64,000 nucleotides of DNA from the NCBI GenBank assembly GCA_052035235.1, contig JBPOHT010000049.1, positions 46,137-110,136 on the forward strand. The letters run 5' to 3'. Shown here piece after piece: positions 50,039 to 61,241 of this stretch (within the stretch, counting starts at the first letter, position 1; the number at the start of each line of letters is the position of its first letter). Both the position numbers and the translations under genes were made by a program. Under the pieces are notes generated by a model, which ran no database searches, was not told the origin of the DNA, and was given only the letters and a program-made list of their open reading frames with translations. This DNA is from Solimonas_A sp052035235 (GTDB taxonomy: Bacteria; Pseudomonadota; Gammaproteobacteria; Nevskiales; Nevskiaceae).

Positions 50039-52363
50039 CTACAGGGCCTGCAGGTTTGCGACCGACAACAACAGCCACTTGTTCCCGGACGTCTTGAATT
50101 TGACCTCGGCGCGCCCCCGATCACCGTCGCCGTCGAAGCTCAGGATGGTGCCCTCGCCGAACTTGGCGTGCTTGACGCGCTGGCCCAGGGTGAAGCCGCC
50201 GGGGCCGATGCTGCTCTCCTTGAGCTGGGGTCGCGCCATGTTCTGCCGGTCGTAACCGGCGTAGCCGCCGCGCGGGTAGTTGTCGCCACCGCTGTTGCCA
50301 TAGCCACTGCCGCTGCTGGCCCCGCCGCTGCGCGAATAACCGCCGCCGTAGCTGGTGTCGCGGGCGATGAAGGCCGGGCGCAGCACCTGGGCGCGCGGGC
50401 GGGTCTCCTGCAGGGTCTCGGAGGGAATCTCCTTGAGGAACTGCGAGGGGCTGCCGATCTGCTCCACGCCGTGCACGCGGCGTACCTCGGCGTAGGACAC
50501 GTAGAGCTGCTCGCGGGCCCGCGTGATGCCGACGTAGCACAGGCGCCGCTCTTCCTCGATGTTGCCTTCCTCGATGGAGCGCATGTTGGGGAACAGGCCA
50601 TTCTCCACGCCCACCAGGAACACCACCGGGAACTCCAGGCCCTTGGCCGCATGCAGCGTCATCAGCTGCACGCTCTCCTCACCCGGGCCGGCCTGCTGCT
50701 CGCCCGCTTCCAGCGAGGCATGCGCCAGGAAGTTGGTCAACGGGTCCATCTCCGGCAACTGCTCGTCGCCCTGAGGCAAGGGCAGCAGCTCGAAGCCGCG
50801 CGCGGCACTGACCAGTTCGTCCAGGTTCTCCAGGCGCGCCTCGGCCTGCTCGCCCTTTTCCTTGCGGTAGTGGTCACGCAGGCCGGTACGGGCGATCACC
50901 AGCTCGGCGAGCTGCGACAGCGGCAGGTCCTTGCCCTCTTCGGCGATGGCCTCGATCAGCGCCGCGAACTGGTTCACCGCGTTGGCGGAGCGCCCCAGGT
51001 GCTGCTGGCCCAGCCTGGACGCCGCCCACAGCGAGATGTCCTGCTCGCGCGCCCAGAGGCGCAGCTTTTCCACCGTGGTGGCGCCGATGCCGCGCGGCGG
51101 TGTGCCCACGGCGCGCTCGAAGCTGGTGTCGTCGTCGCGGTTGTGCAGCAACCGCAGGAAGGACATCGCATCCTTGATTTCCTGGCGCTCGAAGAACTTC
51201 AGGCCGCCGGTGATGCGGTAGGGGATGCGGTTGCGGATCAGGATTTCTTCCACCACGCGCGACTGCGCGCTGGTGCGATAGAGGACCGCGTGATCGTTGT
51301 AGCGGCGGCGCCCGTCCACGCCGTCGCGGATACGGTTGATGACGAACTCCGCCTCGTCGTATTCGTTGAAGGCGGCGTAGAGCTGGATCGCCTCGCCGTC
51401 GCCACCGTCGGTCCACAGGTTCTTGCCCAGGCGCCCGCTGTTCTTGGCGATCAGTCCATTGGCCGCGCGCAGGATGGTGCCGGTGGAGCGGTAGTTCTGC
51501 TCCAGGCGCACCACCTCGGTGCCGAGGAAATCCCGCTGCAAGTGCAGCATGTTCTCCACGCGCGCGCCGCGCCAGGAATAGACCGACTGGTCGTCGTCGC
51601 CCACCGCGAACAGTACGCCGCGGTCGCCGGCCAGCACGCGCAGCCAGTCATACTGCAGCTTGTTGGTGTCCTGGAACTCGTCCACCAGCACGTGGCGGAA
51701 GCGCGTGCGGTAGTGACGCTGGATGTCCGGATTGTCGCGGCAGATCTCGTAGGCGCGCAGCAGCAGCTCGGCGAAATCCACCAGTCCCGAGCGGCGGCAC
51801 TGCTCCTCGTAGGCGGTGTAGATGCGCACGTACTGGCGCATGGCGTAGTCGCCGGTGTCCTGGACATGCTCCGGGCGCTCGGCCTCTTCCTTGCGCGCGT
51901 TGATCCAGCCGGTCAGTGCCTTGGCCGGGTACTTGTCCTCGTCCAGGTCCAGCGCCTTGATCACGCGCTTGACCAGGCGCTGCTGGTCGTCCGCGTCCAG
52001 GATCTGGAAATTCTGCGGCAGCTTGGCTTCCTTCCAGTGCAGGCGCAGCATACGGTGCGCGATGCCGTGGAAGGTGCCAACCCACATCGAGCGCACCGGC
52101 ACCTTGATCAGCTGCTCGATGCGCCCGCGCATCTCGTTGGCGGCCTTGTTGGTGAAGGTCACCGCCAGCACCGACTGCGGCGAAACACCTTCCACCGCGA
52201 TGATCCAGGCCACGCGATGCGTCAGCACCCGCGTCTTGCCCGACCCGGCGCCCGCCAGCACCAGCCTGTGCTCCGGCGGCGCCGTCACCGCCTCGAGCTG
52301 GGCAGGATTGAGGTCGCGGGTGAGGGCGGCGACGCTGGGATCGGTGGGGGGGAGGAAATCCAT
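50039..52363 (-). CDS. uvrD: DNA helicase II (UvrD)
   Basis: 774 aa superfamily 1A helicase for nucleotide excision and mismatch repair. The start at 52363 (MDFLPPTDPSVAAL) is chosen over a longer frame that reads into a repeat. Walker A AGAGSGKT is at 37-44; VDEFQDTN, GDDDQSVYSWRGA, QNYRSTGTI and the C-terminal TxHxxKGLEFPVVFLVG and GITRAR motifs follow in order. A Gly/Ser/Tyr-rich linker leads to the C-terminal Tudor-like domain (RVKHAKFGEGTILSFDGDG) that binds RNA polymerase in UvrD/PcrA. Core gene. Confidence 0.97.
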   Translation of the reverse strand: MDFLPPTDPSVAALTRDLNPAQLEAVTAPPEHRLVLAGAGSGKTRVLTHRVAWIIAVEGVSPQSVLAVTFTNKAANEMRGRIEQLIKVPVRSMWVGTFHGIAHRMLRLHWKEAKLPQNFQILDADDQQRLVKRVIKALDLDEDKYPAKALTGWINARKEEAERPEHVQDTGDYAMRQYVRIYTAYEEQCRRSGLVDFAELLLRAYEICRDNPDIQRHYRTRFRHVLVDEFQDTNKLQYDWLRVLAGDRGVLFAVGDDDQSVYSWRGARVENMLHLQRDFLGTEVVRLEQNYRSTGTILRAANGLIAKNSGRLGKNLWTDGGDGEAIQLYAAFNEYDEAEFVINRIRDGVDGRRRYNDHAVLYRTSAQSRVVEEILIRNRIPYRITGGLKFFERQEIKDAMSFLRLLHNRDDDTSFERAVGTPPRGIGATTVEKLRLWAREQDISLWAASRLGQQHLGRSANAVNQFAALIEAIAEEGKDLPLSQLAELVIARTGLRDHYRKEKGEQAEARLENLDELVSAARGFELLPLPQGDEQLPEMDPLTNFLAHASLEAGEQQAGPGEESVQLMTLHAAKGLEFPVVFLVGVENGLFPNMRSIEEGNIEEERRLCYVGITRAREQLYVSYAEVRRVHGVEQIGSPSQFLKEIPSETLQETRPRAQVLRPAFIARDTSYGGGYSRSGGASSGSGYGNSGGDNYPRGGYAGYDRQNMARPQLKESSIGPGGFTLGQRVKHAKFGEGTILSFDGDGDRGRAEVKFKTSGNKWLLLSVANLQAL

Positions 52364-52384
52364 GGGGTATTTTAGCCCGTATCG

Positions 52385-52524
52385 GCTTCCCTCTCCCGCT
52401 TGCGGGAGAGGGTGCCCGAAGGGCGGGAGAGGGTTTCTGTAAATCACGCCCTGGCCACCCATTCATGACTTACAGAAACCCTCTCCCTCACTCCCTCTCC
52501 CGCAAGCGGGCGAGGGAAGACCAG
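52385..52524. repeat. Inverted repeats of the CCCTCTCCCGC type
   Basis: Two long arms facing each other. The left reads CCCTCTCCCGCTTGCGGGAG and continues to GAGAGGGTTTCTGTAA. The right begins TTACAGAAACCCTCTCCC and ends CGCAAGCGGGCGAGGG. It sits exactly between the uvrD start and the alcohol dehydrogenase stop. Confidence 0.8.
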
Positions 52525-53649
52525 CTAGAACACCACCACCTGCCTGACCGCCAAACCCGCCGCCAGCTTGTCGAAGGCCTCGTTGATGTCCTCCAGCCGG
52601 ATGGTCTGCGTCAGCAGCTTCTCCACCGGCAGCTGCCCGGCCTGGTGCAGGGCGATGAAGCGCGGGACGTCGCGCATGGGCACGCAGGAGCCGAGGTAGG
52701 AACCCTTCACCGTGCGCTCCTCGGCCACCAGGCTCACCGCGGAGATCGAGAACTGCTTGGACGGATGCGGCAGGCCCACGGTGATGGTGGTGCCGCCGCG
52801 GCGGGTGGCGGCGTAGGCCTGGGCCAGCACCTGCTCGTGGCCGACGCTCTCGATGGCGTGGTGCACCCCGCCGGCCGTCGCCTCCTTGATCAGCGCCGCC
52901 ACGTCCACGCCGGGGCCGGCCTGGATGCAGTGGGTGGCGCCCAGTTCGCGGGCCAGCTCCAGCTTCTGCGGCACCACGTCCACCGCCACCAGCGGGTAGG
53001 CACCGGCGGCCTTGGCGCCGAGCACGGCAGACAGGCCGACGCCACCCAGGCCGAACACGGCCACGCTCTCGCCGGGGGCGACGCGCGCGGTGTTCACCAC
53101 GGCGCCCATGCCGGTCATCACCGCGCAGCCGAACAGCGCGGCGATTTCGGGCTTGAGCGATGGGTCGATCTTCACCGCGGAGCGCGCCGACACCACGGTG
53201 TGGTCGGCGAAGGCGGACACACCCAGGTGATGGTTCAGTGGCTCGGCGTCATGCCAGCGGCGCTCGCCGGACAGCAGGGTGCCGGCGACGTTGGCCTTGG
53301 CGCCCGGCTCGCAGAGCGCGGGGCGGCCGCTGGCGCAGGGCAGGCAGTGGCCGCAGACCGGCACGAAGGAGAACACCACGCGGTCGCCGGGCTTCAGGTC
53401 CAGCACGCCCTCGCCAGCCTGCACCACCTCGCCGGCGGCCTCGTGGCCCATGACCATCGGCATCACGCGCGGGCGCGAGCCGTCGATCACCGACAGGTCG
53501 GAGTGGCACAGGCCCGCGGCCAGCACCTTGACCAGGATCTCGCCGGGGCCCGGCGGGTCCAGCTCCACGGTCTCGATCACCAGGGGCTTGGACTGCGCGT
53601 AGGGGGCGGGCAGGCCCATCTGGCGCAGCACGGCAGCGCGGACTTTCAT
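52525..53649 (-). CDS. Zinc-dependent alcohol dehydrogenase (class III/acryloyl-type MDR)
   Basis: 374 aa. Catalytic-zinc site AGLCHSDLSV with GHEAAG, structural-zinc cysteines CGHCLPCASGRPALC, Rossmann loop VFGLGGVGLSAVLGA. NAD(P)-dependent oxidation of an alcohol or reduction of an aldehyde; closest in feel to the NDMA-dependent/aryl-alcohol branch. Its ATG overlaps the thioesterase stop (ATGA), so it may act on the product of a CoA-thioester pathway, though substrate is not indicated. Confidence 0.93.
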   Translation of the reverse strand: MKVRAAVLRQMGLPAPYAQSKPLVIETVELDPPGPGEILVKVLAAGLCHSDLSVIDGSRPRVMPMVMGHEAAGEVVQAGEGVLDLKPGDRVVFSFVPVCGHCLPCASGRPALCEPGAKANVAGTLLSGERRWHDAEPLNHHLGVSAFADHTVVSARSAVKIDPSLKPEIAALFGCAVMTGMGAVVNTARVAPGESVAVFGLGGVGLSAVLGAKAAGAYPLVAVDVVPQKLELARELGATHCIQAGPGVDVAALIKEATAGGVHHAIESVGHEQVLAQAYAATRRGGTTITVGLPHPSKQFSISAVSLVAEERTVKGSYLGSCVPMRDVPRFIALHQAGQLPVEKLLTQTIRLEDINEAFDKLAAGLAVRQVVVF

Positions 53650-54074
53650 GCGGTTTCCTTCTGCAGCTGGGTCAGCGCGGCGCGCAGGGGCTCGGGCAGC
53701 GATGCTGGGCGGCGTGTCTCGCGGTCCACGAAGACATGGACGAACCAGCCTTCGGCCGCCGGCTTCTCGTCATCACCACGGAACAGGCCGATCTCGTAGC
53801 GCACGCTGGAGTTGCCCAGCTTCACCACGCGCAGGCCGGCGTTCACCGTGTCCGGGAATTCCAGCGGCGCGTCGAAGCGGCAGTGCGACTCCACGCAAAG
53901 GCCGATGTTGGGCCCCTTGTGGATATCCAGCCCGCCCACGCGGATCAGGTAGGTGTTGATGACGGTGTCGAAGTAGCTGTAGTACTCGACGTTGTTGACG
54001 TGGCCGTAGACGTCGTTGTCCTTCCAGCGGGTGGTGATGGCCTGGAAGTGCGGGTAGCCGGCGCGGACGCTCAT
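53646..54074 (-). CDS. Acyl-CoA thioesterase, hot-dog fold (4HBT family)
   Basis: 142 aa from the ATG at 54074 (AGGAG upstream). The 4-hydroxybenzoyl-CoA thioesterase motif is seen as TRWKDNDVYGHVNNVEYYSYFDTVINTYL, with the catalytic Asp in DNDVYGHVNN. It hydrolyses acyl-CoA in the cytoplasm. Translationally coupled to the alcohol dehydrogenase that follows. Confidence 0.92.
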   Translation of the reverse strand: MSVRAGYPHFQAITTRWKDNDVYGHVNNVEYYSYFDTVINTYLIRVGGLDIHKGPNIGLCVESHCRFDAPLEFPDTVNAGLRVVKLGNSSVRYEIGLFRGDDEKPAAEGWFVHVFVDRETRRPASLPEPLRAALTQLQKETA

Positions 54075-54137
54075 GCAGCTGTTCTCCTCGTGCCGCCGTC
54101 GCAACGGCGGCCATGGTGCGGAAGTCCGTTGGCGGGC

Positions 54138-54181
54138 CGTTCACCCTTCGATCCTTCGACAAGCTCAGGACTAGGGCGAAC
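54138..54181. repeat. Repeat family 3 (CGTTCGCCCTGAGC...TCGAAGGAT type), inverted copy
   Basis: Reads ATCCTTCGACAAGCTCAGGA then CTAGGGCGAAC. The reverse complement matches the unit at 60412-60442. Extragenic, upstream of the thioesterase gene. Confidence 0.75.
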
Positions 54182-54291
54182 AATGCGCAGCAGGTCCGGG
54201 ACGACCGTCTGATTGCTTGAATAGCCATTGGACACGGGCCAGACCCGGCGGGCAAGGGCGCGGGCGCCAATCACTCGGTCCGGCGTGCCAA

Positions 54292-54630
54292 TCAGTCCAG
54301 CAGCGGCGCCAGTGAGCGTGGCCGCCAGCGGTAGACCTCGAGGTCGATCTTGCCCTTCACGATCTTGACGCCCTCGTTCTTCAGACGCTTGAGCTGCTCG
54401 CGGTTGCCGCGGCTGCCTTCGGGCATGGAGCTCTTGCCCTGGGCGTTGATGATGCGGTGCCAGGGGATCTCCATGCCGGGCGGCACGTGGGCCAGGGCCT
54501 GGGCGGTGAGGCGCGGGCGCTTGACGAAGCCGGCCTCGGCGGCCACTTGGCCGTAGGTGGCGACGCGGCCCAGTGGCACGCGGCGGATGACGGCCCAGAT
54601 CTTCTCGAAGTCTTCCTGCAGCTTGCCCAT
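54292..54630 (-). CDS. atl: Alkyltransferase-like protein (ATL)
   Basis: 112 aa protein with the fold of O6-alkylguanine transferases but Trp57 in place of the acceptor Cys (IPWHRIIN instead of PCHR). It keeps the DNA-binding helix (GRVATYGQVAAEAG) and the Arg-finger helix (TAQALAHVP). ATLs bind bulky O6-alkylguanine and hand the lesion to nucleotide excision repair. It overlaps the PaaI-like gene by one base (TGATG). The window also has a catalytic Ogt and uvrD, giving both direct and excision routes. Confidence 0.94.
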   Translation of the reverse strand: MGKLQEDFEKIWAVIRRVPLGRVATYGQVAAEAGFVKRPRLTAQALAHVPPGMEIPWHRIINAQGKSSMPEGSRGNREQLKRLKNEGVKIVKGKIDLEVYRWRPRSLAPLLD

Positions 54631-55076
54631 CAGATGCTCTCCGTCTCGACCACGGCCAGCGTAACCGTGGCCTTGGACTGCAGCTCGCGGCGGCCGTCGT
54701 CGAACAGGCCCCAGACCGAGGACTCCACCACGCTGATGCGACGACCGGGCTTGAGCACCTCGGACTCGCAGCGGTAACGCGGCGCGCGGCCGGGGCGCAG
54801 GATGTTGATCTTGAACTCCACCGTCAGCACCGCCTGCCCCGGCTGCAGCAGCGTGGTGGCGGCGGCACCGGCGGTGTGGTCGGCCAGCGTCGCGGCGGCG
54901 CCGGCGTGCAGCAAGCCGTGGTGCTGCGTGAGATGCGGCGCCAGCGCGAATTCCGCGACCAGGCGCCCCGGCCCGGCTTCCACCACCTGGGCGCCGAGGT
55001 TCTGGATGTAGGGCGCCGCGGCATAGATGCGACGCGCCTCGTCGATGGCGGCGAGCTGCACGGGATCGGCGGACAT
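54630..55076 (-). CDS. PaaI-family thioesterase
   Basis: 148 aa hot-dog thioesterase (start 55076; ATG at 55085 also possible). The family motif HHGLLHAGAAATLADHTAGAAATTLL is clear, with the active-site Asp in LADHTAG. Cytoplasmic acyl-CoA thioesterase of broad or aryl-CoA specificity. Co-transcribed with the ATL gene. Confidence 0.9.
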   Translation of the reverse strand: MSADPVQLAAIDEARRIYAAAPYIQNLGAQVVEAGPGRLVAEFALAPHLTQHHGLLHAGAAATLADHTAGAAATTLLQPGQAVLTVEFKINILRPGRAPRYRCESEVLKPGRRISVVESSVWGLFDDGRRELQSKATVTLAVVETESI

Positions 55077-55141
55077 GGGCGACATCCGGAGCGCGGCGGA
55101 GTGCCGCGCGAGGATCATAGCGCCGGGCGATGGGGCTTTTG

Positions 55142-55175
55142 TAGGAGTGGCCGTTGGCCGCTCCTACAGGCTAAG
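55142..55175. repeat. Short palindrome of the GTAGGAGYGGCC type
   Basis: TGTAGGAGTGGCCGTT with the returning arm GGCCGCTCCTACAG, a palindrome resembling REP units of pseudomonads. It lies just after the hisC stop and before the PaaI-like promoter; no U-tract follows. Confidence 0.65.
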
Positions 55176-55181
55176 GAAACC

Positions 55182-56240
55182 TCAGGCCAGGATGTCCTTC
55201 AACGCCGTCACCAGCGCCTCGCACTGTTCGTGCGTGCCGATGGTGACGCGCAGGAACTGGTCGATGCGCGCGCTCTTGAAGTGGCGCACGATGATCTTGC
55301 GCTCGCGCAGCGCGGCGGCGAGTTGGGCGGCATCGCGCGCCGGGTGGCGGGCGAAGACGAAGTTGGCGGCCGAAGGCAGCACCTCGAAACCCAGCGCGGC
55401 GAGCTGGCCGGTAAGGCGCTCGCGGCTGGCGATCACGGCCTGGCAGGTCTGGTCGAAGTAGGCGCGGTCCTGCATCGCGGCCGTGGCGCCGGCCTGGGCG
55501 ACGCGGTCCAGCGGGTAGGAGTTGAAGCTGTTCTTGATGCGCTCCAGGCCGTCGATCAGCTCCGGGTGACCCAGCGCGTAGCCCACGCGCATGCCGGCCA
55601 GCGAGCGCGACTTGGACAGCGTCTGCACCACCAGCAGGTTCGGGTAGCGATCCACCAGCACCGCGGCGGACTCGCCGCCGAAGTCGATGTAGGCCTCGTC
55701 GATCACCACCACTGAATCCGTGTTGGCGCGCAGCAGCGTCTCGATCTCCGCCAGCGACAGCAGGCAGCCGGTGGGAGCGTTCGGGTTGGGCAGGATCACG
55801 CCGCCGTTGGGCTGCGTGTAGTCCGCCACGCGGATGCGGAAGGACTCGTCCAGCGCAAGCTTGGTGAACTCCACGCCGTAGAGGCCGCAGTACACCGGAT
55901 AGAAGCTGTAGGTGATGTCCGGGAACAGGATCGGGCGCTCATGCTTCAGCAGGCCCTGGAACACGAAGGCCAGCACCTCGTCGGAGCCGTTGCCGACGAA
56001 GACCTGCGCGGCCTTCAGGCCGTGGAAGCCGGCGATGGCGGACTTCAGTGCGTCGGCGTTCGGGTCCGGGTACAGGCGCAGGGCATCGTTCACCGCGGAG
56101 GCCATGGCCGCCATCGCCTGCGGCGACGGCGGGTAGGGGTTCTCGTTGGTGTTGAGCTTGATCAGGTCCGCGATCTTGGGCTGCTCACCCGGGACATAGG
56201 GCGTCAGGCCGCGGACCACGGCGCTCCAGTACTGGCTCAT
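55182..56240 (-). CDS. hisC: Histidinol-phosphate aminotransferase
   Basis: 352 aa PLP aminotransferase (class I/II fold) of histidine synthesis. Substrate and cofactor features: LNTNENPYPPSP, GNGSDE, PNPNAPTG, DEAYIDF and the Schiff-base Lys210 in TLSKSRSLAGMRVG. AAGGG precedes the ATG. It lies 18 bases after terC, outside any his operon; many proteobacteria keep a separate hisC copy that can also act on aromatic amino acids. Confidence 0.94.
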   Translation of the reverse strand: MSQYWSAVVRGLTPYVPGEQPKIADLIKLNTNENPYPPSPQAMAAMASAVNDALRLYPDPNADALKSAIAGFHGLKAAQVFVGNGSDEVLAFVFQGLLKHERPILFPDITYSFYPVYCGLYGVEFTKLALDESFRIRVADYTQPNGGVILPNPNAPTGCLLSLAEIETLLRANTDSVVVIDEAYIDFGGESAAVLVDRYPNLLVVQTLSKSRSLAGMRVGYALGHPELIDGLERIKNSFNSYPLDRVAQAGATAAMQDRAYFDQTCQAVIASRERLTGQLAALGFEVLPSAANFVFARHPARDAAQLAAALRERKIIVRHFKSARIDQFLRVTIGTHEQCEALVTALKDILA

Positions 56241-56258
56241 CTTGCGACCCTTGCGGAC

Positions 56259-56990
56259 TTAGGCTGCCGGCTTGTCGAGCTTGCCGCGCATGCGGATGTT
56301 GAGCATCTCCACGGCCACGGAGAACGCCATGGCCACGTAGATGTAGGCCTTGGGCACATGGAAGCCAGCGCCTTCGGCGATCAGCACCATGCCGATCATG
56401 ATCAGGAAGGACAGCGCCAGAATCTTGATGGTGGGGTGGCGTTCCACGAAGCGGCCCACTGCGCCGGCGAAGAACATCATCACGCCGATGGCGATGATGA
56501 TGGCGGTCACCATGACGGGGACGTTGTTGGTCATGCCCACGGCGGTGATGACGGAGTCCAGCGAGAACACGATGTCCAGGATCATGATCTGCACGATGAC
56601 CGAGGCGAAGCTGACGCTGACCACCTTGCCGATCACGTCCTCGGGGCCGTGGCCGTCGCCTTCCACCGACTCGTGGATTTCCAGCGCGCTCTTGCCCAGC
56701 AGGAACAGGCCGCCGCCGATCAGGATGATGGCGCGGCCGGACACGCCGAAGTCGCCGATGTGGAACAGCGGCTGGGTCAGCTGCGCCACCCAGGCCAGCG
56801 ACATCAGCAGCGCGATGCGCGTGAGGCAGGCACCGGCCAGGCCGATGGTACGGGCGCGGGCGCGCTGATGCTCCGGCAGCTTGTTGGCCATGATCGACAG
56901 GAAAATGATGTTGTCGATGCCGAGCACGATTTCGAGCGCGGCCAGCGTGATCAGGGCGATCCAGAGTTCGGGAGAGGTCAGGAATTCCAT
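56259..56990 (-). CDS. TerC-family membrane protein
   Basis: 243 aa, about seven to eight helices, with the TerC signatures LEIVLGIDNIIFLSIMANKLP and MILDIVFSLDSVITAVGM. Members export manganese or help metalation of secreted proteins. Unlike the GDT1 gene in this window it has no visible yybP-ykoY leader. It precedes hisC by 18 bases. Confidence 0.93.
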   Translation of the reverse strand: MEFLTSPELWIALITLAALEIVLGIDNIIFLSIMANKLPEHQRARARTIGLAGACLTRIALLMSLAWVAQLTQPLFHIGDFGVSGRAIILIGGGLFLLGKSALEIHESVEGDGHGPEDVIGKVVSVSFASVIVQIMILDIVFSLDSVITAVGMTNNVPVMVTAIIIAIGVMMFFAGAVGRFVERHPTIKILALSFLIMIGMVLIAEGAGFHVPKAYIYVAMAFSVAVEMLNIRMRGKLDKPAA

Positions 56991-57151
56991 GGCGGTCAGG
57001 GCCTTAAAGAGGGGCGCATTCTAGCTGAGCCGCTCGCAAGGGCTGGGCCTGGGTTTGGCAAGTCTTTGATGTGGCTATTTAATTTCAGGATCTCTCCCGG
57101 AGCGTTTCGCCGGGCGGGGATGCTGGGCGGCGGGGATCGAGGGCCTGGGGC

Positions 57152-57351
57152 GTGCCTCGATACACATGGGTCCGGTCATCCCGAGTGGCCCGCCTTGGCG
57201 GGTTGTATCGAGGGACGCGGCACTCGGCATGAACGGGTTGGGGGTTGGGGGTCGGGAATTGGCGGGTGGGGGACGCAATACACACCAGACCGATCATCCC
57301 GAGTGATCCGCCATGGCGGATCGTATCGAGGGGCGCGCGGCACTCGGCATG
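57152..57351. repeat. Repeat family 2, two tandem-like units
   Basis: Each unit reads CCGAGTG, then an inverted CCGCC/GGCGG core, then TATCGAGG and GCGGCACTCGGCATG. The cores differ (GGCCCGCCTTGGCGGGTT and GATCCGCCATGGCGGATC) while the flanks are shared, a pattern of compensating changes that keeps the hairpin. Confidence 0.75.
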
Positions 57352-57457
57352 CTTCCGGGGGGGGCGACGCTGCCATCGGGTAGCACGGTGTTGCCGCGGA
57401 GCACGCGGATCAATTCGCAGCAAAAAGTTCTGGCTTATCCGTTACCGATCCAAAGAT

Positions 57458-57539
57458 CGTCATGCCGGCGGAAGCCGGCATCCAGTCCCGACATGATTAG
57501 CTGCCGCATGACTGGATACCGGCTTCCGCCGGTATGACG
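57458..57539. repeat. REP/BIME palindrome copy 4
   Basis: Same design but with the halves exchanged: the left half reads CGTCATGCCGGCGGAAGCCG and the right ends CGCCGGTATGACG, so this copy is in the opposite orientation to copies 1-3. Confidence 0.9.
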
Positions 57540-57884
57540 AATCATGTGTTGGCTTGATTTCGGAACTCGGCGAAGAGCCATTAAAAATCGCCGCCCGTCC
57601 CTATGGCGGGACGTGACGGCAATGTGCTCCCCCCTACAACTCCGTCGTAAGCGCAGCCCGGTTTGCCGAGGGCAATAGGCGCGCGCCTGCATCTGGCGTC
57701 CCGGCTTCGCGCTGCGAAACCGGGCTACATGATCGGGATCCAGTCCCTCCGCCATTGCGGCGCAGAGACCCGATGGGCAAAGAGTAGGAGAACGGGCCGC
57801 TGCGTGACAAGCAGAAAAACAAGCTCTATCCCGTGCTACCGCCAGGCCGGCCTCTCCTTTTTCGGAGAGGCCGGACAATCCGGA

Positions 57885-60326
<2,442 letters not shown>

Positions 60327-60411
60327 ATAGGGCTCTCCTCCCCACACCATGTTGGCCGCGGTCTTTGCCGCTGTGCCTTTAGTCTTTCGGGGATTCCTGG
60401 GATGCGCTTTA

Positions 60412-60442
60412 CGTTCGCCCTGAGCCTGTCGAAGGATGAACG
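60412..60442. repeat. Repeat family 3 copy
   Basis: CGTTCGCCCTGAGCCTGTCG then AAGGATGAACG, a common proteobacterial intergenic unit with CGTTC/GAACG ends. It sits in the divergent promoter region between the tri-heme gene and TetR. Confidence 0.75.
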
Positions 60443-60574
60443 CCCTCGATGCTCGTGACCCGAAAAGCTACTTCCGGAACTTCCCGCTCGGGACTAAGCT
60501 AACCCGAGCAAGGACTCAGGTACTACTCGGTTTCGGCCGGGGCTCCCTGGGGACCCAGCAGGAGGGGACACAAG

Positions 60575-61192
60575 ATGGCGCAGGCAATTGATCTGTCGCC
60601 CAAAAAGCAGCCGCAGCAGGCACGCGCCAGGGCCTCCGTGGAGGCCATGCTGGACGCCTGCACTCGGCTACTGGTCGACGAGGGTTACGAGGCCGTTTCC
60701 ACCAACCGCGTCGCGGAGGTGGCGGGCGTGAGCATCGGCTCGCTCTACGAATACTTCCCCCACAAGCAGTCCCTGGTGGCCGCCGCCCTGGCCCGCGCCA
60801 TGCGTGAGGTGATGGACGAGGTAGGCCGCAGCCTGCGCACCGCCCTGGCCCTGCCCCACCAGCCGCATGACGGCATCGACCACTGGATGCGCGGCATGAT
60901 CGCCGCGCTGGAGCAGCGCGAGGATCTGCTGAGGGTGGCGCTACGCGAAGTGCCCTTCTTCTGGAGCATCCCCGAGGTGCGCGAGTTTTCCCGCACGCTG
61001 CAGAAGTTCGGCAAGGAAGGCCAATACAAGAGCCAGCGCGTCATCCACTTCGAAGATCCCGAGGCCAGCACCTACCTGCTGATGAACATGACCTGGGCGG
61101 CGGTGCTGCAGACGGTGCTGCATCGGCCGGCGCATCTGTCGCGGGAGAGGTTGACGCGGACGTTGGTGGATATGGTGTTGAAGTTGTTGTGA
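60575..61192 (+). CDS. TetR/AcrR-family regulator
   Basis: 205 aa. N-terminal helix-turn-helix (ASVEAMLDACTRLLVDEGYEAVSTNRVAEVAGVSIGSLYEYFPHKQSL) and a C-terminal ligand domain of the TetR_C type. AGGAGG nine bases before the ATG. Divergent from the tri-heme gene across 248 bases, so it is the likely repressor of that gene. Ligand unknown. Confidence 0.93.
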   Translation: MAQAIDLSPKKQPQQARARASVEAMLDACTRLLVDEGYEAVSTNRVAEVAGVSIGSLYEYFPHKQSLVAAALARAMREVMDEVGRSLRTALALPHQPHDGIDHWMRGMIAALEQREDLLRVALREVPFFWSIPEVREFSRTLQKFGKEGQYKSQRVIHFEDPEASTYLLMNMTWAAVLQTVLHRPAHLSRERLTRTLVDMVLKLL

Positions 61193-61241
61193 GGCTGGGA
61201 TATCCGCTTGCAGCCCAAGGCGGACTAGAGTCCGCCTAACT

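Larger units (their letters stand above)
57001..57884. other. Long intergenic region filled with repeats
   Basis: 884 bases without a supportable gene, between the terC promoter side and the end of the tri-heme gene. It contains two family-2 units (about 57152-57237 and 57291-57351), a REP/BIME pair (57458-57539), and an inverted pair around 57640-57735 (AGCGCAGCCCGGTTTGCC and TGCGAAACCGGGCTAC). Short open frames here are Arg/Pro-rich and repetitive. Confidence 0.75.

Noticed and set aside
56991..57100. Possible second manganese riboswitch before terC
   Set aside because: The leader lacks both GGGGAGTAG and the ACATACT loop.
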